From Candidatus Gastranaerophilales bacterium (GTDB lineage Bacteria > Cyanobacteriota > Vampirovibrionia > Gastranaerophilales > Gastranaerophilaceae), in the NCBI GenBank assembly GCA_944323985.1, contig CALUUP010000001.1, positions 101,029-160,629 on the forward strand: a stretch of DNA of 59,601 nucleotides, read 5' to 3'. A model generated the notes under the pieces. It searched no databases and was not told the DNA's origin. It saw only the letters and a program-made list of their open reading frames with translations. Positions 7,491-16,319 of the stretch are shown here, one piece after another. The position numbers and the translations under genes are program-made. Numbering within the stretch: the first letter of the stretch is position 1; every line of letters starts with the position of its first letter.

Positions 7491-8216
7491 ATGTCAAAAA
7501 TAACTAAAAAACAAAAAAAGCTTCAAGAGTTATTAGCAGATTTCCAACAACCTGCTAGTGGTCGTGATGCTTTAGTAAAATTACAAGAAATATCAAAAGA
7601 AGTTTCAAAGTTCAATGAAACAGTTGAATGTCATATGCGTTTAGGTATTGAAGTAAAACACGCAGAACAACAAGTTAGATCTACAGTTGTATTACCAGCT
7701 GGTTTAGGTAAAGAAGTTCGCGTTTGTGTTATTGCTAAAGGACCTAAAGTTAATGAAGCAAAAGAAGCTGGTGCTGATTTCTATGGTACAGAAGATATTA
7801 TCGATAAGATTTCAGATGGCTGGTTTGATTTTGATACATTAATTGCAACTCCTGATTGTATGGGTATGTTAGGTAAATTAGGTAAAGTTTTAGGACCTAA
7901 AGGTTTAATGCCTAACCCAAAAACAGGAACTGTTACTTTGGATATTGCTAAAGCTGTTAAAGATGCTAAAGCAGGTAAGGTTGAATTCAGAGCTGATAAA
8001 CAAGGTATGATTCACTGCCCTATCGGAAAAGTTCAATTTGCTAATGATGATTTAGTTAAGAACTACGGAACTTTAGTTGATGCAGTTTTAAGAGCAAAAC
8101 CTTCTGCTGCTAAAGGTACTTATGTTAAGTCAATTTATTTGACAACTACTATGGGACCTAGTATTAAGATTGATTCTAAGAATCTTCAAGCAGAAGTAAA
8201 AGAGATTGTTGGTTGA
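7491..8216 (+). CDS. rplA: 50S ribosomal protein L1
   Basis: Forms the mobile L1 stalk at the E site and in many bacteria represses its own operon. The 241 residues cover both domains, with [18 protein letters not shown] in the insert domain and the C-terminal [18 protein letters not shown] segment. The ATG at 7491 follows AAAGGA. The short basic N-terminus (KITKKQKK) precedes the usual start region. Two tandem terminators follow, so the cluster ends here and rplJ/rplL are not adjacent, unlike in Escherichia coli. Confidence 0.98.
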   Translation: MSKITKKQKKLQELLADFQQPASGRDALVKLQEISKEVSKFNETVECHMRLGIEVKHAEQQVRSTVVLPAGLGKEVRVCVIAKGPKVNEAKEAGADFYGTEDIIDKISDGWFDFDTLIATPDCMGMLGKLGKVLGPKGLMPNPKTGTVTLDIAKAVKDAKAGKVEFRADKQGMIHCPIGKVQFANDDLVKNYGTLVDAVLRAKPSAAKGTYVKSIYLTTTMGPSIKIDSKNLQAEVKEIVG

Positions 8217-8223
8217 TATTTAC

Positions 8224-8250
8224 GGCTAGCCGAAAGGTTAGCCTTTTTTT
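8224..8250 (+). terminator. First terminator after rplA
   Basis: GGCTAGCC (8224-8231) pairs with GGTTAGCC (8236-8243), one G-U pair, across a stable GAAA tetraloop, followed by T7. It is a canonical intrinsic terminator directly behind the rplA stop. Confidence 0.92.
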
Positions 8251-8255
8251 TATAT

Positions 8256-8287
8256 AAAAAGACAGTTTATCGCTGTCTTTTTTTTGT
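8256..8287. terminator. Second terminator after rplA
   Basis: AAAAAGACAG (8256-8265) pairs with CTGTCTTTTT (8273-8282), followed by further T. It backs up the first terminator about 10 bases downstream, and its A/T flanks would let it act in both directions. Confidence 0.8.
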
Positions 8288-8331
8288 GTTATATGATAGA
8301 ATTGTTGTGTAATATGAAATAGGAGATTAAA

Positions 8332-8610
8332 ATGAAAATTAGAGCTAGTCACATTCTTGTTGATACAAAGGAACAAGCTGAAAATTTACTTTTAGATATT
8401 AAAAATGGAGTTGCTTTTGAAGATTTAGCGAAAGAATATTCTAAGTGTCCATCAGGTCAAAATGGTGGCGATTTGAGATGGTTTGGTAAAGGTATGATGG
8501 TTAAACCGTTTGAAGATGCAGCTTTTGCTCTTAAAAAAGGTGAAATTTCTGAACCAATTGAGACACAGTTTGGTTGGCATTTGATTAAATTAACTGATGT
8601 TGACGAATAA
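8332..8610 (+). CDS. Parvulin-type peptidyl-prolyl cis-trans isomerase
   Basis: A free-standing rotamase of the PpiC/parvulin family that speeds cis-trans isomerisation of proline bonds. The 92 residues are almost exactly one parvulin domain: RASHILV at the start, LAKEYSKCPS, NGGDLRWFGKGMMVKPFEDAAF, then FGWHLIKL at the end. There is no signal peptide, so it should be cytoplasmic like PpiC rather than a periplasmic SurA/PrsA. AGGAG lies before the ATG at 8332. Its stop is only 4 bases from the convergent hemW stop, with no terminator between them. Confidence 0.95.
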   Translation: MKIRASHILVDTKEQAENLLLDIKNGVAFEDLAKEYSKCPSGQNGGDLRWFGKGMMVKPFEDAAFALKKGEISEPIETQFGWHLIKLTDVDE

Positions 8611-8614
8611 TTTA

Positions 8615-9736
8615 TTAGTCTAAAAATTCCGATAATATTATATTGCTGATTAAGACTCCTTGTAGGTTTAGTGAATATCCTTCAGGGGTCTTTTTAAAAT
8701 ATTTAAAATATTTTTTTAAAACGTTTTTATATTTATTTTCAAAATCAATATTATATTTTTGATTAATATTTAAAATATTTATACCAGAAGATTTTCTAAA
8801 ACCTAAGAAGATTTCTTCTTCTAATTTTTCTTTTTCGGTAAGTTTATAGAAATATTCTTTTTTGTTTTTATTTTGTATGTATTCATTGAAGGTTTCGTAA
8901 TTTGAATATCTGTTTCCGTTTATGTATCCGTGTGCAGAAATTCCAAAGCCATAATATTCATTGTTGTTCCAATAATTTAAATTGTGATTTGATTCATAAC
9001 CTTTTTTAGCAAAATTGCTTATTTCATATCTATAAAATTTATTTTTTGATAGAATATCATTTATTAATTCATACATTTCTGCTTGTATATCATCATTAGG
9101 AATATCAATTTTAGAATTTATAAGTTCAAGTTGATAATTTTTTTCATTAAATATTTTTCCCCAATAAGAATTTTCTTCAATTTTAAGTCCATAAGTAGAA
9201 ATATGCTGTATATCTAAATTTAAGAATGTATCTAAATCAGTTTTAATAAGTTCAATTGTTTGTAATGGAAGACCATATATTAAATCTAAGCTAATATTAT
9301 TAAAGTTGCATTTTTTAGCAATTTCAATAGATTTTATAATACATTGTGAATCATGTCTTCTTCCGATAAAATTTAAAATTTTGTCATTAAAAGATTGAGA
9401 ACCTATACTTAAACGATTTACACCTAAGTCTTGTAATTCTTTTAAATAGTTTAAATTTATATCATCGGGGTTGAGTTCAATAGTGAATTCGCAATCTGTA
9501 TCAAGGTTAAAAATATTAATAATTTTTTTTAAATCTTCTATTTTTAATAAAGATGGAGTTCCTCCTCCGATGTATAGAGTTTTTAATTTTTCACCTGAGT
9601 AATCTGTTTTTATTTCTTCAATTAGTTTGTTAATGTATGTCGCAATATAATCAATATTTGTAAATGAAATAAATGAACAATATTTACATTTTGATTTACA
9701 AAACGGAATATGAATATAAACATTTTTAGTCATCAT
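8615..9736 (-). CDS. hemW: HemW-like radical SAM protein (coproporphyrinogen III oxidase-like)
   Basis: A radical SAM protein of the HemN/HemW family. The N-terminal YIHIPFCKSKCKYCSF carries the CxxxCxxC iron-sulfur motif at about residues 13-20, followed by LYIGGGTPSLL, which binds SAM. The C-terminal HemW domain (about 280-373) is present. The extra N-terminal region of true oxygen-independent coproporphyrinogen oxidase HemN is missing, so a heme-chaperone role (HemW) is more likely than catalysis of heme synthesis. It overlaps ftsQ by ATGA and closes the mur-fts operon; its promoter is upstream of murC. Confidence 0.88.
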   Translation of the reverse strand: MMTKNVYIHIPFCKSKCKYCSFISFTNIDYIATYINKLIEEIKTDYSGEKLKTLYIGGGTPSLLKIEDLKKIINIFNLDTDCEFTIELNPDDINLNYLKELQDLGVNRLSIGSQSFNDKILNFIGRRHDSQCIIKSIEIAKKCNFNNISLDLIYGLPLQTIELIKTDLDTFLNLDIQHISTYGLKIEENSYWGKIFNEKNYQLELINSKIDIPNDDIQAEMYELINDILSKNKFYRYEISNFAKKGYESNHNLNYWNNNEYYGFGISAHGYINGNRYSNYETFNEYIQNKNKKEYFYKLTEKEKLEEEIFLGFRKSSGINILNINQKYNIDFENKYKNVLKKYFKYFKKTPEGYSLNLQGVLISNIILSEFLD

Positions 9737-10581
9737 TCATCCAACTTTATGTAATTTGTATCCCATCTTAAATCAATATATTTAACTTTTTTGTTAAGCA
9801 TTTGAACTTGAGGTAAAAGCGATGGAATTCTATGAATTTTATCATATGTTCCAGAGTTAAAACTTCCCAATCTAATGTTTACAGTAGGAATTTTTACATA
9901 AACATCTTGGGGGTTTCTGTAGTCAATATATTCAACAGATTCTCCGGTATCAGCTTCTACAATAGCGGCTAATTTTTTAAAACTTAAAACTTTTGATTTA
10001 TCCCAATTTCTATAGTCATCCCCACGTCCATATGTAATAACTTTCACTACAGAATAATCTTCTTTTAATGGCATATAATCACGTCCGATTAATTTGCCAT
10101 CTGTCGAGAAAAAAGCTATCGGAGCGACATCTATATCTGGAGATATTGTTATAGCCGGTATTCTTTCAATAATTATAATTTGTAATCTTGCAGGGAACCA
10201 GAATCTTCTTATATAAACATCTCGTATAGGTTCTAATTGTTTTATGCTGTCTTTTAAATTATCTGTTTCTACTAAGAAGATAGGTTTTGTTGAAACTTGA
10301 TTTCTTCTAAGAGCAGATAAAATTTTTTGTGAAGGAACTATTTTATTATTAACAATCTCTAAAGCTGAATTGTCAAGGTTATCAAATGCATTTTTGTGTA
10401 ATCTCCATTGAGGGAGTTTTATTATAAAAAAAGCTAAAAATATAATAAATACAGTAATAAATAACTTACAAAGAGCTCTTAATCTCGTCAATCGTCTTTG
10501 TGATTGACGAATTCTTCTTTGCATTTGAGCTTGTTGTAAACGTCTTTTTTGATTATATCTTGGAGAATCTTCACTTGACAT
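9733..10581 (-). CDS. ftsQ: Cell division protein FtsQ/DivIB-like (POTRA)
   Basis: A bitopic inner-membrane protein of the divisome that links early and late division proteins. A very basic cytoplasmic N-terminus (about 1-37, rich in Arg and Gln) is followed by one transmembrane helix at about 38-55, then a POTRA-like domain (ALEIVNNKIVPSQKILSALRR) and the FtsQ domain with RRFWFPARLQIIIIERIPA, the typical positively charged beta segment. The position after murC, murB and ddl is the classical one. ftsA and ftsZ do not follow; hemW does. Confidence 0.88.
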   Translation of the reverse strand: MSSEDSPRYNQKRRLQQAQMQRRIRQSQRRLTRLRALCKLFITVFIIFLAFFIIKLPQWRLHKNAFDNLDNSALEIVNNKIVPSQKILSALRRNQVSTKPIFLVETDNLKDSIKQLEPIRDVYIRRFWFPARLQIIIIERIPAITISPDIDVAPIAFFSTDGKLIGRDYMPLKEDYSVVKVITYGRGDDYRNWDKSKVLSFKKLAAIVEADTGESVEYIDYRNPQDVYVKIPTVNIRLGSFNSGTYDKIHRIPSLLPQVQMLNKKVKYIDLRWDTNYIKLDE

Positions 10582-11522
10582 TATTTATTCAGACCTACAC
10601 TATTTAATATTAGTAACACTAAATTGTCATAATCAATACCACATACTTTAGCTTGAGCTGGTAAATCACTTGTATCGGTCATTCCAGGATTGGTGTTAAT
10701 TTCTAAAATATATGGGATATTGTCAACAATTAAAAAGTCTACTCTAGATACGCCAGAACAATTACATACTTTAAAAGCTTCAATAGCACATTCTTTAACT
10801 TTATTTGTCATTTCTTCTGAAATTTCAGCTGGCAAAATAAACTCAGTCATACCTTTTGTATATTTAGCTTCATAATCGTACCATTCATTTTTTGGTCTTA
10901 ATTCTAATATTTCTGTTGCAAATGGTTTCCCATCTTTTTCTAGAACGCCTACTGTTGCGCAAATTCCTTCTAAATATTCTTCAATTAAAATTTCAGAATT
11001 ATATTTTCTAGCTTCCGCAATTGCATCATATAACTCTCCATCACAATTGACCTTACTCATACCAAAACTTGAACCTTCGCTTACAGGTTTTACCATTAAA
11101 GGATATGATAATTCTGCATCTAAAATCTTTTTGACTGGATTTTCTCCTTTTAATAAATAAACAGATTTGATAAGAGGTAATTTTGCTGTTTTAAGAACTT
11201 TTTTTGTATATTCTTTATTCATACAAATCGCACTAGACATAACGCCACAGCCGGTATAAGGGATTTTTAGAATTTCTAAAACTCCTTGTATACAACCGTC
11301 TTCGCCAAATTTTCCGTGTAATGTATTATAAGCGTAGTCAAAACCTTTTAAATCATTCATTACGTTTTCGGTAACATCAACAATTTGAGCGTTTTGATAA
11401 CCTAATCTTTTTAATGCTTCTAAACAATTTTTCCCTGAACGAAGTGATATTTCTCTTTCAGATGACATTCCACCGCAAAGCACGGCTATTTTAGCATTTT
11501 TATCTTGTATAGTATATTGCAT
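10581..11522 (-). CDS. ddl: D-alanine--D-alanine ligase
   Basis: An ATP-grasp ligase that makes the D-Ala-D-Ala dipeptide for the UDP-MurNAc pentapeptide. Visible motifs are AVLCGGMSSEREISLRSG at the N-terminus, YPLMVKPVSEGSSFGMSKV (ATP-binding lysine and loop) and the C-terminal ILEINTNPGMTDTSDLP, which binds magnesium. The 313 residues are normal for a DdlB. The start at 11522 has a strong GAGGAAG Shine-Dalgarno, and no better start lies downstream, so the 37-base overlap with the end of murB seems real and implies translational coupling. Confidence 0.97.
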   Translation of the reverse strand: MQYTIQDKNAKIAVLCGGMSSEREISLRSGKNCLEALKRLGYQNAQIVDVTENVMNDLKGFDYAYNTLHGKFGEDGCIQGVLEILKIPYTGCGVMSSAICMNKEYTKKVLKTAKLPLIKSVYLLKGENPVKKILDAELSYPLMVKPVSEGSSFGMSKVNCDGELYDAIAEARKYNSEILIEEYLEGICATVGVLEKDGKPFATEILELRPKNEWYDYEAKYTKGMTEFILPAEISEEMTNKVKECAIEAFKVCNCSGVSRVDFLIVDNIPYILEINTNPGMTDTSDLPAQAKVCGIDYDNLVLLILNSVGLNK

Positions 11523-12400
11523 AATTCTTCCTCTTTTTCTGTTTTATCCCCTATAAAAATAATTTCTGGGACTAAATCTATTGTATAAGTATCTTTTACT
11601 GCTTTTTGCATTTTAACCATCATCTCTAATATATCCAAAGATGTTGCATTACCTTTATTTATTAAAAAATTGGCGTGTTTTTCCCAAACTTTTACATTTT
11701 CAGTTTCAAAGTTTTTAACTCCGGCTTTATCTAAAAGTCTTCCTGCAGAATCGTTTTCAGGGTTTTTAAAAACGCTTCCTGCATTTGGGGTTGCAAGTGT
11801 TGGTTGTATTGATTTTCTAAAATTTAAATTTCTTTCTAATAAAGCTTTTATTTCTTCTTGAGGAAGTTTTTTTAATTCAAATTCTGCCGAAAGTAAAATA
11901 AATCTTCCTGTTTGTAAAATAGAATGTCTGTAAGAAAAATCCATCTCTTGTTTTTGCATAAAAATGATTTCTTTATTTTCTCTATCAAATAAACAACAAG
12001 AGATTAAAACATCGGAAATACATTGTCCATGAGCTCCTGCATTCATGTATAAGTCCCCGCCTATTGAGCCGGGAAAACCTATCATAAATTCAAAACCACT
12101 TAAAGATGATTCACATGTTTTTTGAGCTAAAAGAGGTCCTTTTACTCCACAATCTGCATAAACTCTAGTCCCTTTTATTTCAAAATTTTTCATTTCAGAA
12201 GTAATTATAATATTTCCACTATAGCCATTAGAAGAAATTAAAACATTGGAACAGCTGCCTAAAACAATATAATCATCTAATTTTCTTAAAAGTTCCGCAA
12301 ATTCTTCTTGTGTTTGTGGAAAATATACCTTTTTAACTATCCCACCAATTTTGTATGTTGTTAAATTTTTTATTTCGAAATTTTCTTTAATTAGCAACAC
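11486..12400 (-). CDS. murB: UDP-N-acetylenolpyruvoylglucosamine reductase
   Basis: An FAD-dependent reductase giving UDP-MurNAc. The FAD-binding PCMH-type domain contains VLGSCSNVLISSNGYSG and GFEFMIGFPGSIGGDLYMNAGAHG. The catalytic region holds TPNAGSVFKNP with the proton-donor serine, followed by GRLLDKAG and FLINKGNATSLD. 304 residues, full length. It overlaps murC by 14 bases and ddl by 37 bases in one operon, consistent with coordinated synthesis of the peptidoglycan precursor. Confidence 0.97.
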   Translation of the reverse strand: MLLIKENFEIKNLTTYKIGGIVKKVYFPQTQEEFAELLRKLDDYIVLGSCSNVLISSNGYSGNIIITSEMKNFEIKGTRVYADCGVKGPLLAQKTCESSLSGFEFMIGFPGSIGGDLYMNAGAHGQCISDVLISCCLFDRENKEIIFMQKQEMDFSYRHSILQTGRFILLSAEFELKKLPQEEIKALLERNLNFRKSIQPTLATPNAGSVFKNPENDSAGRLLDKAGVKNFETENVKVWEKHANFLINKGNATSLDILEMMVKMQKAVKDTYTIDLVPEIIFIGDKTEKEEELCNILYKIKMLK

Positions 12401-13736
12401 AAACCGCCTTTTCTAATTCTTTTCCTAAATTAGTAATAGTTCCAGCACCAAGTCCTATAACAACATTTTTAGATTTTAGTGTTGGTAGTAATTTTTTTGC
12501 AACGTCTGAGATATTACCACCAATATATTCGCTGTTGGCAATTTCCTTTGCAAAATTTTCTCCTGTAATACCTGCTATTTCATCTTCGGAAGCCGCATAA
12601 ACATCAGTTATAATAATTCTACCAGCTTGGTTAAAAGATGTTTTAAACTCATTCCATAAACTTTGTAAACGTGTATATCTATGAGGTTGAAAAATAGCTA
12701 CTACGTTTTCTTTTCCAAATCTTTGGGCTGCAGCATCAAGAGTTGCTTTAATTTCTGTAGGATGGTGAGCATAGTCATCATAAACTTCTATTCCTGAAAT
12801 TTCACAAACTTTTTCAAACCTTCTTCCCATTCCTGTAAATTCTTTAAAATATTTTTTTATATTTTGTAAATCTACTCCTGCTTCATTTAATGCAGCAATT
12901 ACCGCTAACGAATTATAAACATTATGAACACCAGATAATATTATTTCTATAGAAGTAAGGAATTTATCTTTGTAAAAAATATCAAAACTAGTACCGTTTT
13001 TTTCATAAACTATATTTTTTGCAATATAATCAGCATTATTTAAACCAAAAGTAATAAAATCTCCGGTTAATAAATTTACACCTTCATTATCGTTATTTAC
13101 AATAATTTTTTTAGATTGAGAAATAGCTTGATTAAATATTTTAATTAAGTCACTCATTCCATTTTTATAAAAATCTAAATGATCTTCTTCTAAATTGTTT
13201 ATTACTAAAATATCAGGGTTGTATTTAGTTATAGTTCCATCACTTTCATCAAGTTCTGCAATAAAATATTTACCGCTTTTGTGTTGTGCATTAGTATTTA
13301 TTTCAGGAATAATACCACCATCTACAAAAGAAGGTTTTAAATTTGCTTTTTCTAGAATAAAAGAAGCTAAGCCACTTGTTGTTGTTTTACCATGAGTTCC
13401 TGAAAAACCTATAAAGATTTTGTTTTCTTGCTGAGCTTTGGTCGCAATTTCAGCTAATAAATCTGATCTATGATAAATTTCTAAACCTAATTCTTTTGCT
13501 CGAATAACTTCAGGATTGTTATCTCTTATTGCTGTACTTTTAATAACAATAGCATCGTTAGGTACATTATCTTTATTGTGACCGATAAAAATTTTAGCAC
13601 CTAAAAGTCTTAATTTTTTAATATATTTTGAATCAGAAATATCAGATCCTGAAACTATATTGCCATCTTCAAGCAAATATTTAGCAAGTCCGCTCATTCC
13701 AATTCCACCTATTGCAATAAAATGATATTTTCCCAT
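12387..13736 (-). CDS. murC: UDP-N-acetylmuramate--L-alanine ligase
   Basis: Adds the first amino acid to UDP-MurNAc. The 449 residues show the three Mur ligase domains: a Rossmann-like N-terminus (HFIAIGGIGMSGLAKYLL), the central ATP-binding FSGTHGKTTTSGLASFIL (about 108-125) and the C-terminal domain with YDDYAHHPTEIKATLDAA and FQPHRYTRLQ. It is the first gene of the murC-murB-ddl-ftsQ-hemW run. TTGGAG precedes the ATG at 13736, and a promoter lies in the 64-base gap before it. Confidence 0.98.
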   Translation of the reverse strand: MGKYHFIAIGGIGMSGLAKYLLEDGNIVSGSDISDSKYIKKLRLLGAKIFIGHNKDNVPNDAIVIKSTAIRDNNPEVIRAKELGLEIYHRSDLLAEIATKAQQENKIFIGFSGTHGKTTTSGLASFILEKANLKPSFVDGGIIPEINTNAQHKSGKYFIAELDESDGTITKYNPDILVINNLEEDHLDFYKNGMSDLIKIFNQAISQSKKIIVNNDNEGVNLLTGDFITFGLNNADYIAKNIVYEKNGTSFDIFYKDKFLTSIEIILSGVHNVYNSLAVIAALNEAGVDLQNIKKYFKEFTGMGRRFEKVCEISGIEVYDDYAHHPTEIKATLDAAAQRFGKENVVAIFQPHRYTRLQSLWNEFKTSFNQAGRIIITDVYAASEDEIAGITGENFAKEIANSEYIGGNISDVAKKLLPTLKSKNVVIGLGAGTITNLGKELEKAVCVAN

Positions 13737-13758
13737 AATCTCTCCAATACTTTAGAAT

Positions 13759-13788
13759 ATTATAGTATAAATACATTATTATTTACAA
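13759..13788 (-). promoter_or_regulatory. Promoter of the murC-murB-ddl-ftsQ-hemW operon
   Basis: On the minus strand, TTGTAA (13788-13783) and a perfect TATAAT (13764-13759) are separated by 18 bases, about 20 bases before murC. The site lies between rsmD and murC, so the division cluster can be expressed apart from the punA-rsmD run upstream. Confidence 0.6.
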
Positions 13789-13800
13789 TAATAATTTCAT

Positions 13801-14310
13801 TTATTTATACAGAAAAGATACAAATTTCCCGCCATAATTTTTTTGTTTTATTAGATTAAAATTAGATAAATTTAAAGCTTCATCATGTTCTAAAATAATT
13901 AATCCATTATTGATTAAACTAATAACATCATAATAAATTCCGCTGTTATAAGGCGGATCGATATAAATAACATCGAAATCAGAATCTGATTTTTTTAATA
14001 ATTTTAAACTATCACCTAAAATAATATTAGGTTTTATATTAAGATTTGAATAATTTTTCTTTAATATTTCAAAAACCTTTGGATTTTTTTCAAATCCTTT
14101 TACGAGTTTAAAACCTCTAGAAAGAGCTTCTAATCCCATAATTCCTGATCCTGCAAAAACATCAAGAAAGGTTTTGTTTTCAAAATCACCAATTATAGAA
14201 AACAAAGTATTAAAAACCCCCATTCGGACTTTAGAAAGTGTCGGTCGAGTGATTTTTTCATCAGGGGCAATGATTTTTCTTCCTTTATAAATTCCAGCTG
14301 TAATAATCAT
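13801..14310 (-). CDS. rsmD: 16S rRNA (guanine(966)-N2)-methyltransferase
   Basis: Methylates G966 of 16S rRNA in the assembled small subunit. Motifs are IITAGIYKGRKI at the start, RPTLSKVRMGVFNTL, the SAM-binding FLDVFAGSGIMGLEALSRG and the catalytic YIDPPYNSGIYYDV. At 169 residues it is slightly short for the family (about 180-200). Only one base separates it from bioD upstream, so the two are co-transcribed. Confidence 0.93.
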   Translation of the reverse strand: MIITAGIYKGRKIIAPDEKITRPTLSKVRMGVFNTLFSIIGDFENKTFLDVFAGSGIMGLEALSRGFKLVKGFEKNPKVFEILKKNYSNLNIKPNIILGDSLKLLKKSDSDFDVIYIDPPYNSGIYYDVISLINNGLIILEHDEALNLSNFNLIKQKNYGGKFVSFLYK

Positions 14311-14311
14311 T

Positions 14312-15028
14312 TTAACCTTGATCCAATTTTTCTATTTTAACATTGAATACACTCTCAATATCTACTCCGTTCAATACTGTTGTAATTATATCTTCAGGAG
14401 AAAATTTTTGTTTTAAATGAGGTATAAGTCCTAATATTTTAACATTTGTATACTCTTCTATAACTCTAGGAATAGCATTAAGTAAAGGTTTAGAACAATC
14501 TTCATAAATATTATTTATAACGACACCTCGAATTTCGACACCCTTTTCTTGAGCGGCGTAAATTGATAAAAGAGTATCGTTTATGGAATCTTCTCTTGGT
14601 GTTAAAACAAATAATACAGGTATTTGAAGTTTTTTTATTAAATCAACAGTTTGTATATTAGGAGCAAGTGGACTTAAAAGTCCGCTATCCCCGTCTAAAA
14701 TGGTACAATCAGAAATCGTCAATAATCTTGAATATTCACTATTGATTAAATCAATGTCAATTGGATCATTTTCAAATTCCGATGCAATTAAAGGTTCTAA
14801 ATTGGATTTATATAAATACGAAAAATGTGTATCAATATAAGGATCAATAGATTTTATAAAAGTTAAATCCGGAGATTGCATAAAACCATTATGTTCAATA
14901 CCCGAAGTTTGAATCGGTTTATAAACACAGGTTGAATATCCTAATGACTGCATAGTTCCTGCAAGACCTGCAGTTAAAAACGTTTTTCCTTCTTTTTTAC
15001 TTGCTGATGATATGTATAAATTTAACAT
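14312..15028 (-). CDS. bioD: Dethiobiotin synthetase-like P-loop protein
   Basis: A 238-residue P-loop protein of the BioD / phosphotransacetylase N-domain (AAA_26) type. The N-terminal SASKKEGKTFLTAGLAG is the modified P-loop. YKPIQTSG matches the BioD segment that contacts the diaminopelargonate carbamate, DGDSGLLSPLAPN corresponds to the EGAGGLLVPL region, and RGVVINNI follows. BioD closes the ureido ring of dethiobiotin. A biotin synthase gene (bioB) about 26 kb away makes this reading attractive, but the relatives fused to phosphotransacetylase look alike, so the function is probable rather than proven. It lies between yjbQ and rsmD. Confidence 0.7.
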   Translation of the reverse strand: MLNLYISSASKKEGKTFLTAGLAGTMQSLGYSTCVYKPIQTSGIEHNGFMQSPDLTFIKSIDPYIDTHFSYLYKSNLEPLIASEFENDPIDIDLINSEYSRLLTISDCTILDGDSGLLSPLAPNIQTVDLIKKLQIPVLFVLTPREDSINDTLLSIYAAQEKGVEIRGVVINNIYEDCSKPLLNAIPRVIEEYTNVKILGLIPHLKQKFSPEDIITTVLNGVDIESVFNVKIEKLDQG

Positions 15029-15040
15029 AGAATCCTTCTA

Positions 15041-15457
15041 TTAATAAATTATCTGTACTGTAATATTTCTTGAACGAGGTTTATTATCAAAGTCTAGTAA
15101 TACAACCTGTTGCCAAGTACCTAAATTTAAAAGTCCATCTTTTAGAGCAATATTAACAGAGTTACCGACAAGAGCAGCTCTAACATGGGCATAACCATTT
15201 CCATCGTGCCAAATTTCATCGTGATGATATTCTATACCTGTAGGTGCGATTCTCTCTAAGGCTTCTTTTAAGTCTTGTACAAGTCCTTTTTCAAATTCTA
15301 TTGTTGTAACAGCTGAGGTGCTTCCTTGAACGGAAATACATACAAGTGCGTCCTTTAGCTCTTTTTGATAGACACAATTTTGGACATGTTTTGTTATATC
15401 AATAATATCGTTGTTTCCTTGTGTATGAATTGTAAATTGATCATTAATTATCGGCAT
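15041..15457 (-). CDS. yjbQ: YjbQ/UPF0047 family protein
   Basis: A small conserved protein (138 residues) of the UPF0047 family. It shows the characteristic histidine-rich YHHDEIWHDGNGYAHVRAALVG, followed by LLNLGTWQQVVLLDFDNKPRSR. Members bind a metal or phosphate in a trimeric barrel and some have weak thiamine-phosphate synthase activity; the physiological role is unsettled. Its start at 15457 overlaps the end of the membrane protein gene upstream, and its Shine-Dalgarno (AAAGGGG) is part of the 12-base tandem repeat listed next. Confidence 0.9.
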   Translation of the reverse strand: MPIINDQFTIHTQGNNDIIDITKHVQNCVYQKELKDALVCISVQGSTSAVTTIEFEKGLVQDLKEALERIAPTGIEYHHDEIWHDGNGYAHVRAALVGNSVNIALKDGLLNLGTWQQVVLLDFDNKPRSRNITVQIIY

Positions 15458-16070
15458 TTTTTACCCCTTTATTTACCCCTTCATTTACCCCTTTATTTAC
15501 ACCAATTAAAGAGTGTCTTTTTTTGTAAACAATAATACAAAAAATAACTATAAGAACAGTCACTGCTAAAATTACAAGTTCTAAGTATTTTTTTACAGTT
15601 TCACCAAAAAACATTAAAACAATACTAACAAGAAAAAATCTAGCACCACGTCCTACAAAACTTGCAAGAAAGAATTTTATAAAATTCATATCTAAGATTC
15701 CACTTGCGATAGTGAAAATTTTATAAGGAATAGGAGTGAACGCTGAAAAGAATACTGCAAAAGAACCATATTCTTTATACATTTTCTCTACTGCATCAAA
15801 TTTATCGTGGTTCTTTCTGAATAGAAAATTAAAAACAGGACGTCCTCCGAATTTTCCTATTAAATATCCAATAGCACCTCCTACAGCAGAAGCTATTGTA
15901 CATATAGTTGCATAATATAAAGCTTTTTCAGGTTTAGCTAAATCCATAGCAATAAGTAAAATATCAGGCGGAGGCACTAAAAAGAAACTTTCTACACAAG
16001 AATTTATAGCAAGTCCTTGTACACCCATAGCCTGAAACCAATTATTCATTGTTACAAATATTTCGTGCAT
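15444..16070 (-). CDS. YqaA/DedA-like (SNARE-associated) inner-membrane protein
   Basis: A membrane protein of the VTT/DedA superfamily, YqaA branch. Hydrophobic helices are interrupted by the re-entrant loop residues GGAIGYLIGKFGGRP and the conserved FSAFTPIPYKIFTIASGI, with GRGARFFLVS near the C-terminal helices. DedA relatives move undecaprenyl phosphate or other lipids across the inner membrane; which lipid this one handles is unknown. The 208 residues end in a hydrophilic repeat GVNKGVNEGVNKGVK encoded by a tandem 12-base DNA repeat, probably an unstable tail. It is co-transcribed with rqcP and yjbQ. Confidence 0.85.
   Translation of the reverse strand: MHEIFVTMNNWFQAMGVQGLAINSCVESFFLVPPPDILLIAMDLAKPEKALYYATICTIASAVGGAIGYLIGKFGGRPVFNFLFRKNHDKFDAVEKMYKEYGSFAVFFSAFTPIPYKIFTIASGILDMNFIKFFLASFVGRGARFFLVSIVLMFFGETVKKYLELVILAVTVLIVIFCIIVYKKRHSLIGVNKGVNEGVNKGVKNADN
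15461..15496 (-). repeat. 12-base tandem repeat (three units) at the yqaA end / yjbQ start
   Basis: Plus-strand units TTACCCCTTTAT (15461-15472), TTACCCCTTCAT (15473-15484) and TTACCCCTTTAT (15485-15496), with a fourth decayed unit beginning at 15497. In the membrane protein each unit encodes Val-Asn-Lys/Glu-Gly. Each also contains AAAGGGG or GAAGGGG on the minus strand, and the last copy serves as the ribosome binding site of yjbQ. Confidence 0.9.
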
Positions 16071-16073
16071 AGT

Positions 16074-16319
16074 TTATTCAATTTCCTTATATAAACTTGA
16101 AGCCTCTTGTATACTCACATTCCCTGTAGGAATAACAAGCACCTCTACTTTTTCTACTCTATTAGAATACTCAATTTCAATAACATCACCGACTTTTAAT
16201 TGCTTTCCCGGTTTTGCAGGATTTCCGTTTACTAACACCCTTCCCATTTCTGAAACAGTATTGGCAACAGTTCTTCTTTTTATAAGTCTTGATACTTTTA
16301 AAAACTTATCTAATCTCAT
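16074..16319 (-). CDS. S4-domain RNA-binding protein (RqcP/Hsp15-like)
   Basis: An 81-residue S4 RNA-binding domain, MRLDKFLKVSRLIKRRTVAN at the start and GRVLVNGNPAKPGKQLKVGD in the middle. Length and sequence resemble RqcP (YabO), which binds 50S subunits carrying stalled peptidyl-tRNA and helps RqcH add alanine tails. Hsp15-type recycling proteins are similar but usually longer. It overlaps the end of punA by ATGA, and yqaA follows. Confidence 0.85.
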   Translation of the reverse strand: MRLDKFLKVSRLIKRRTVANTVSEMGRVLVNGNPAKPGKQLKVGDVIEIEYSNRVEKVEVLVIPTGNVSIQEASSLYKEIE

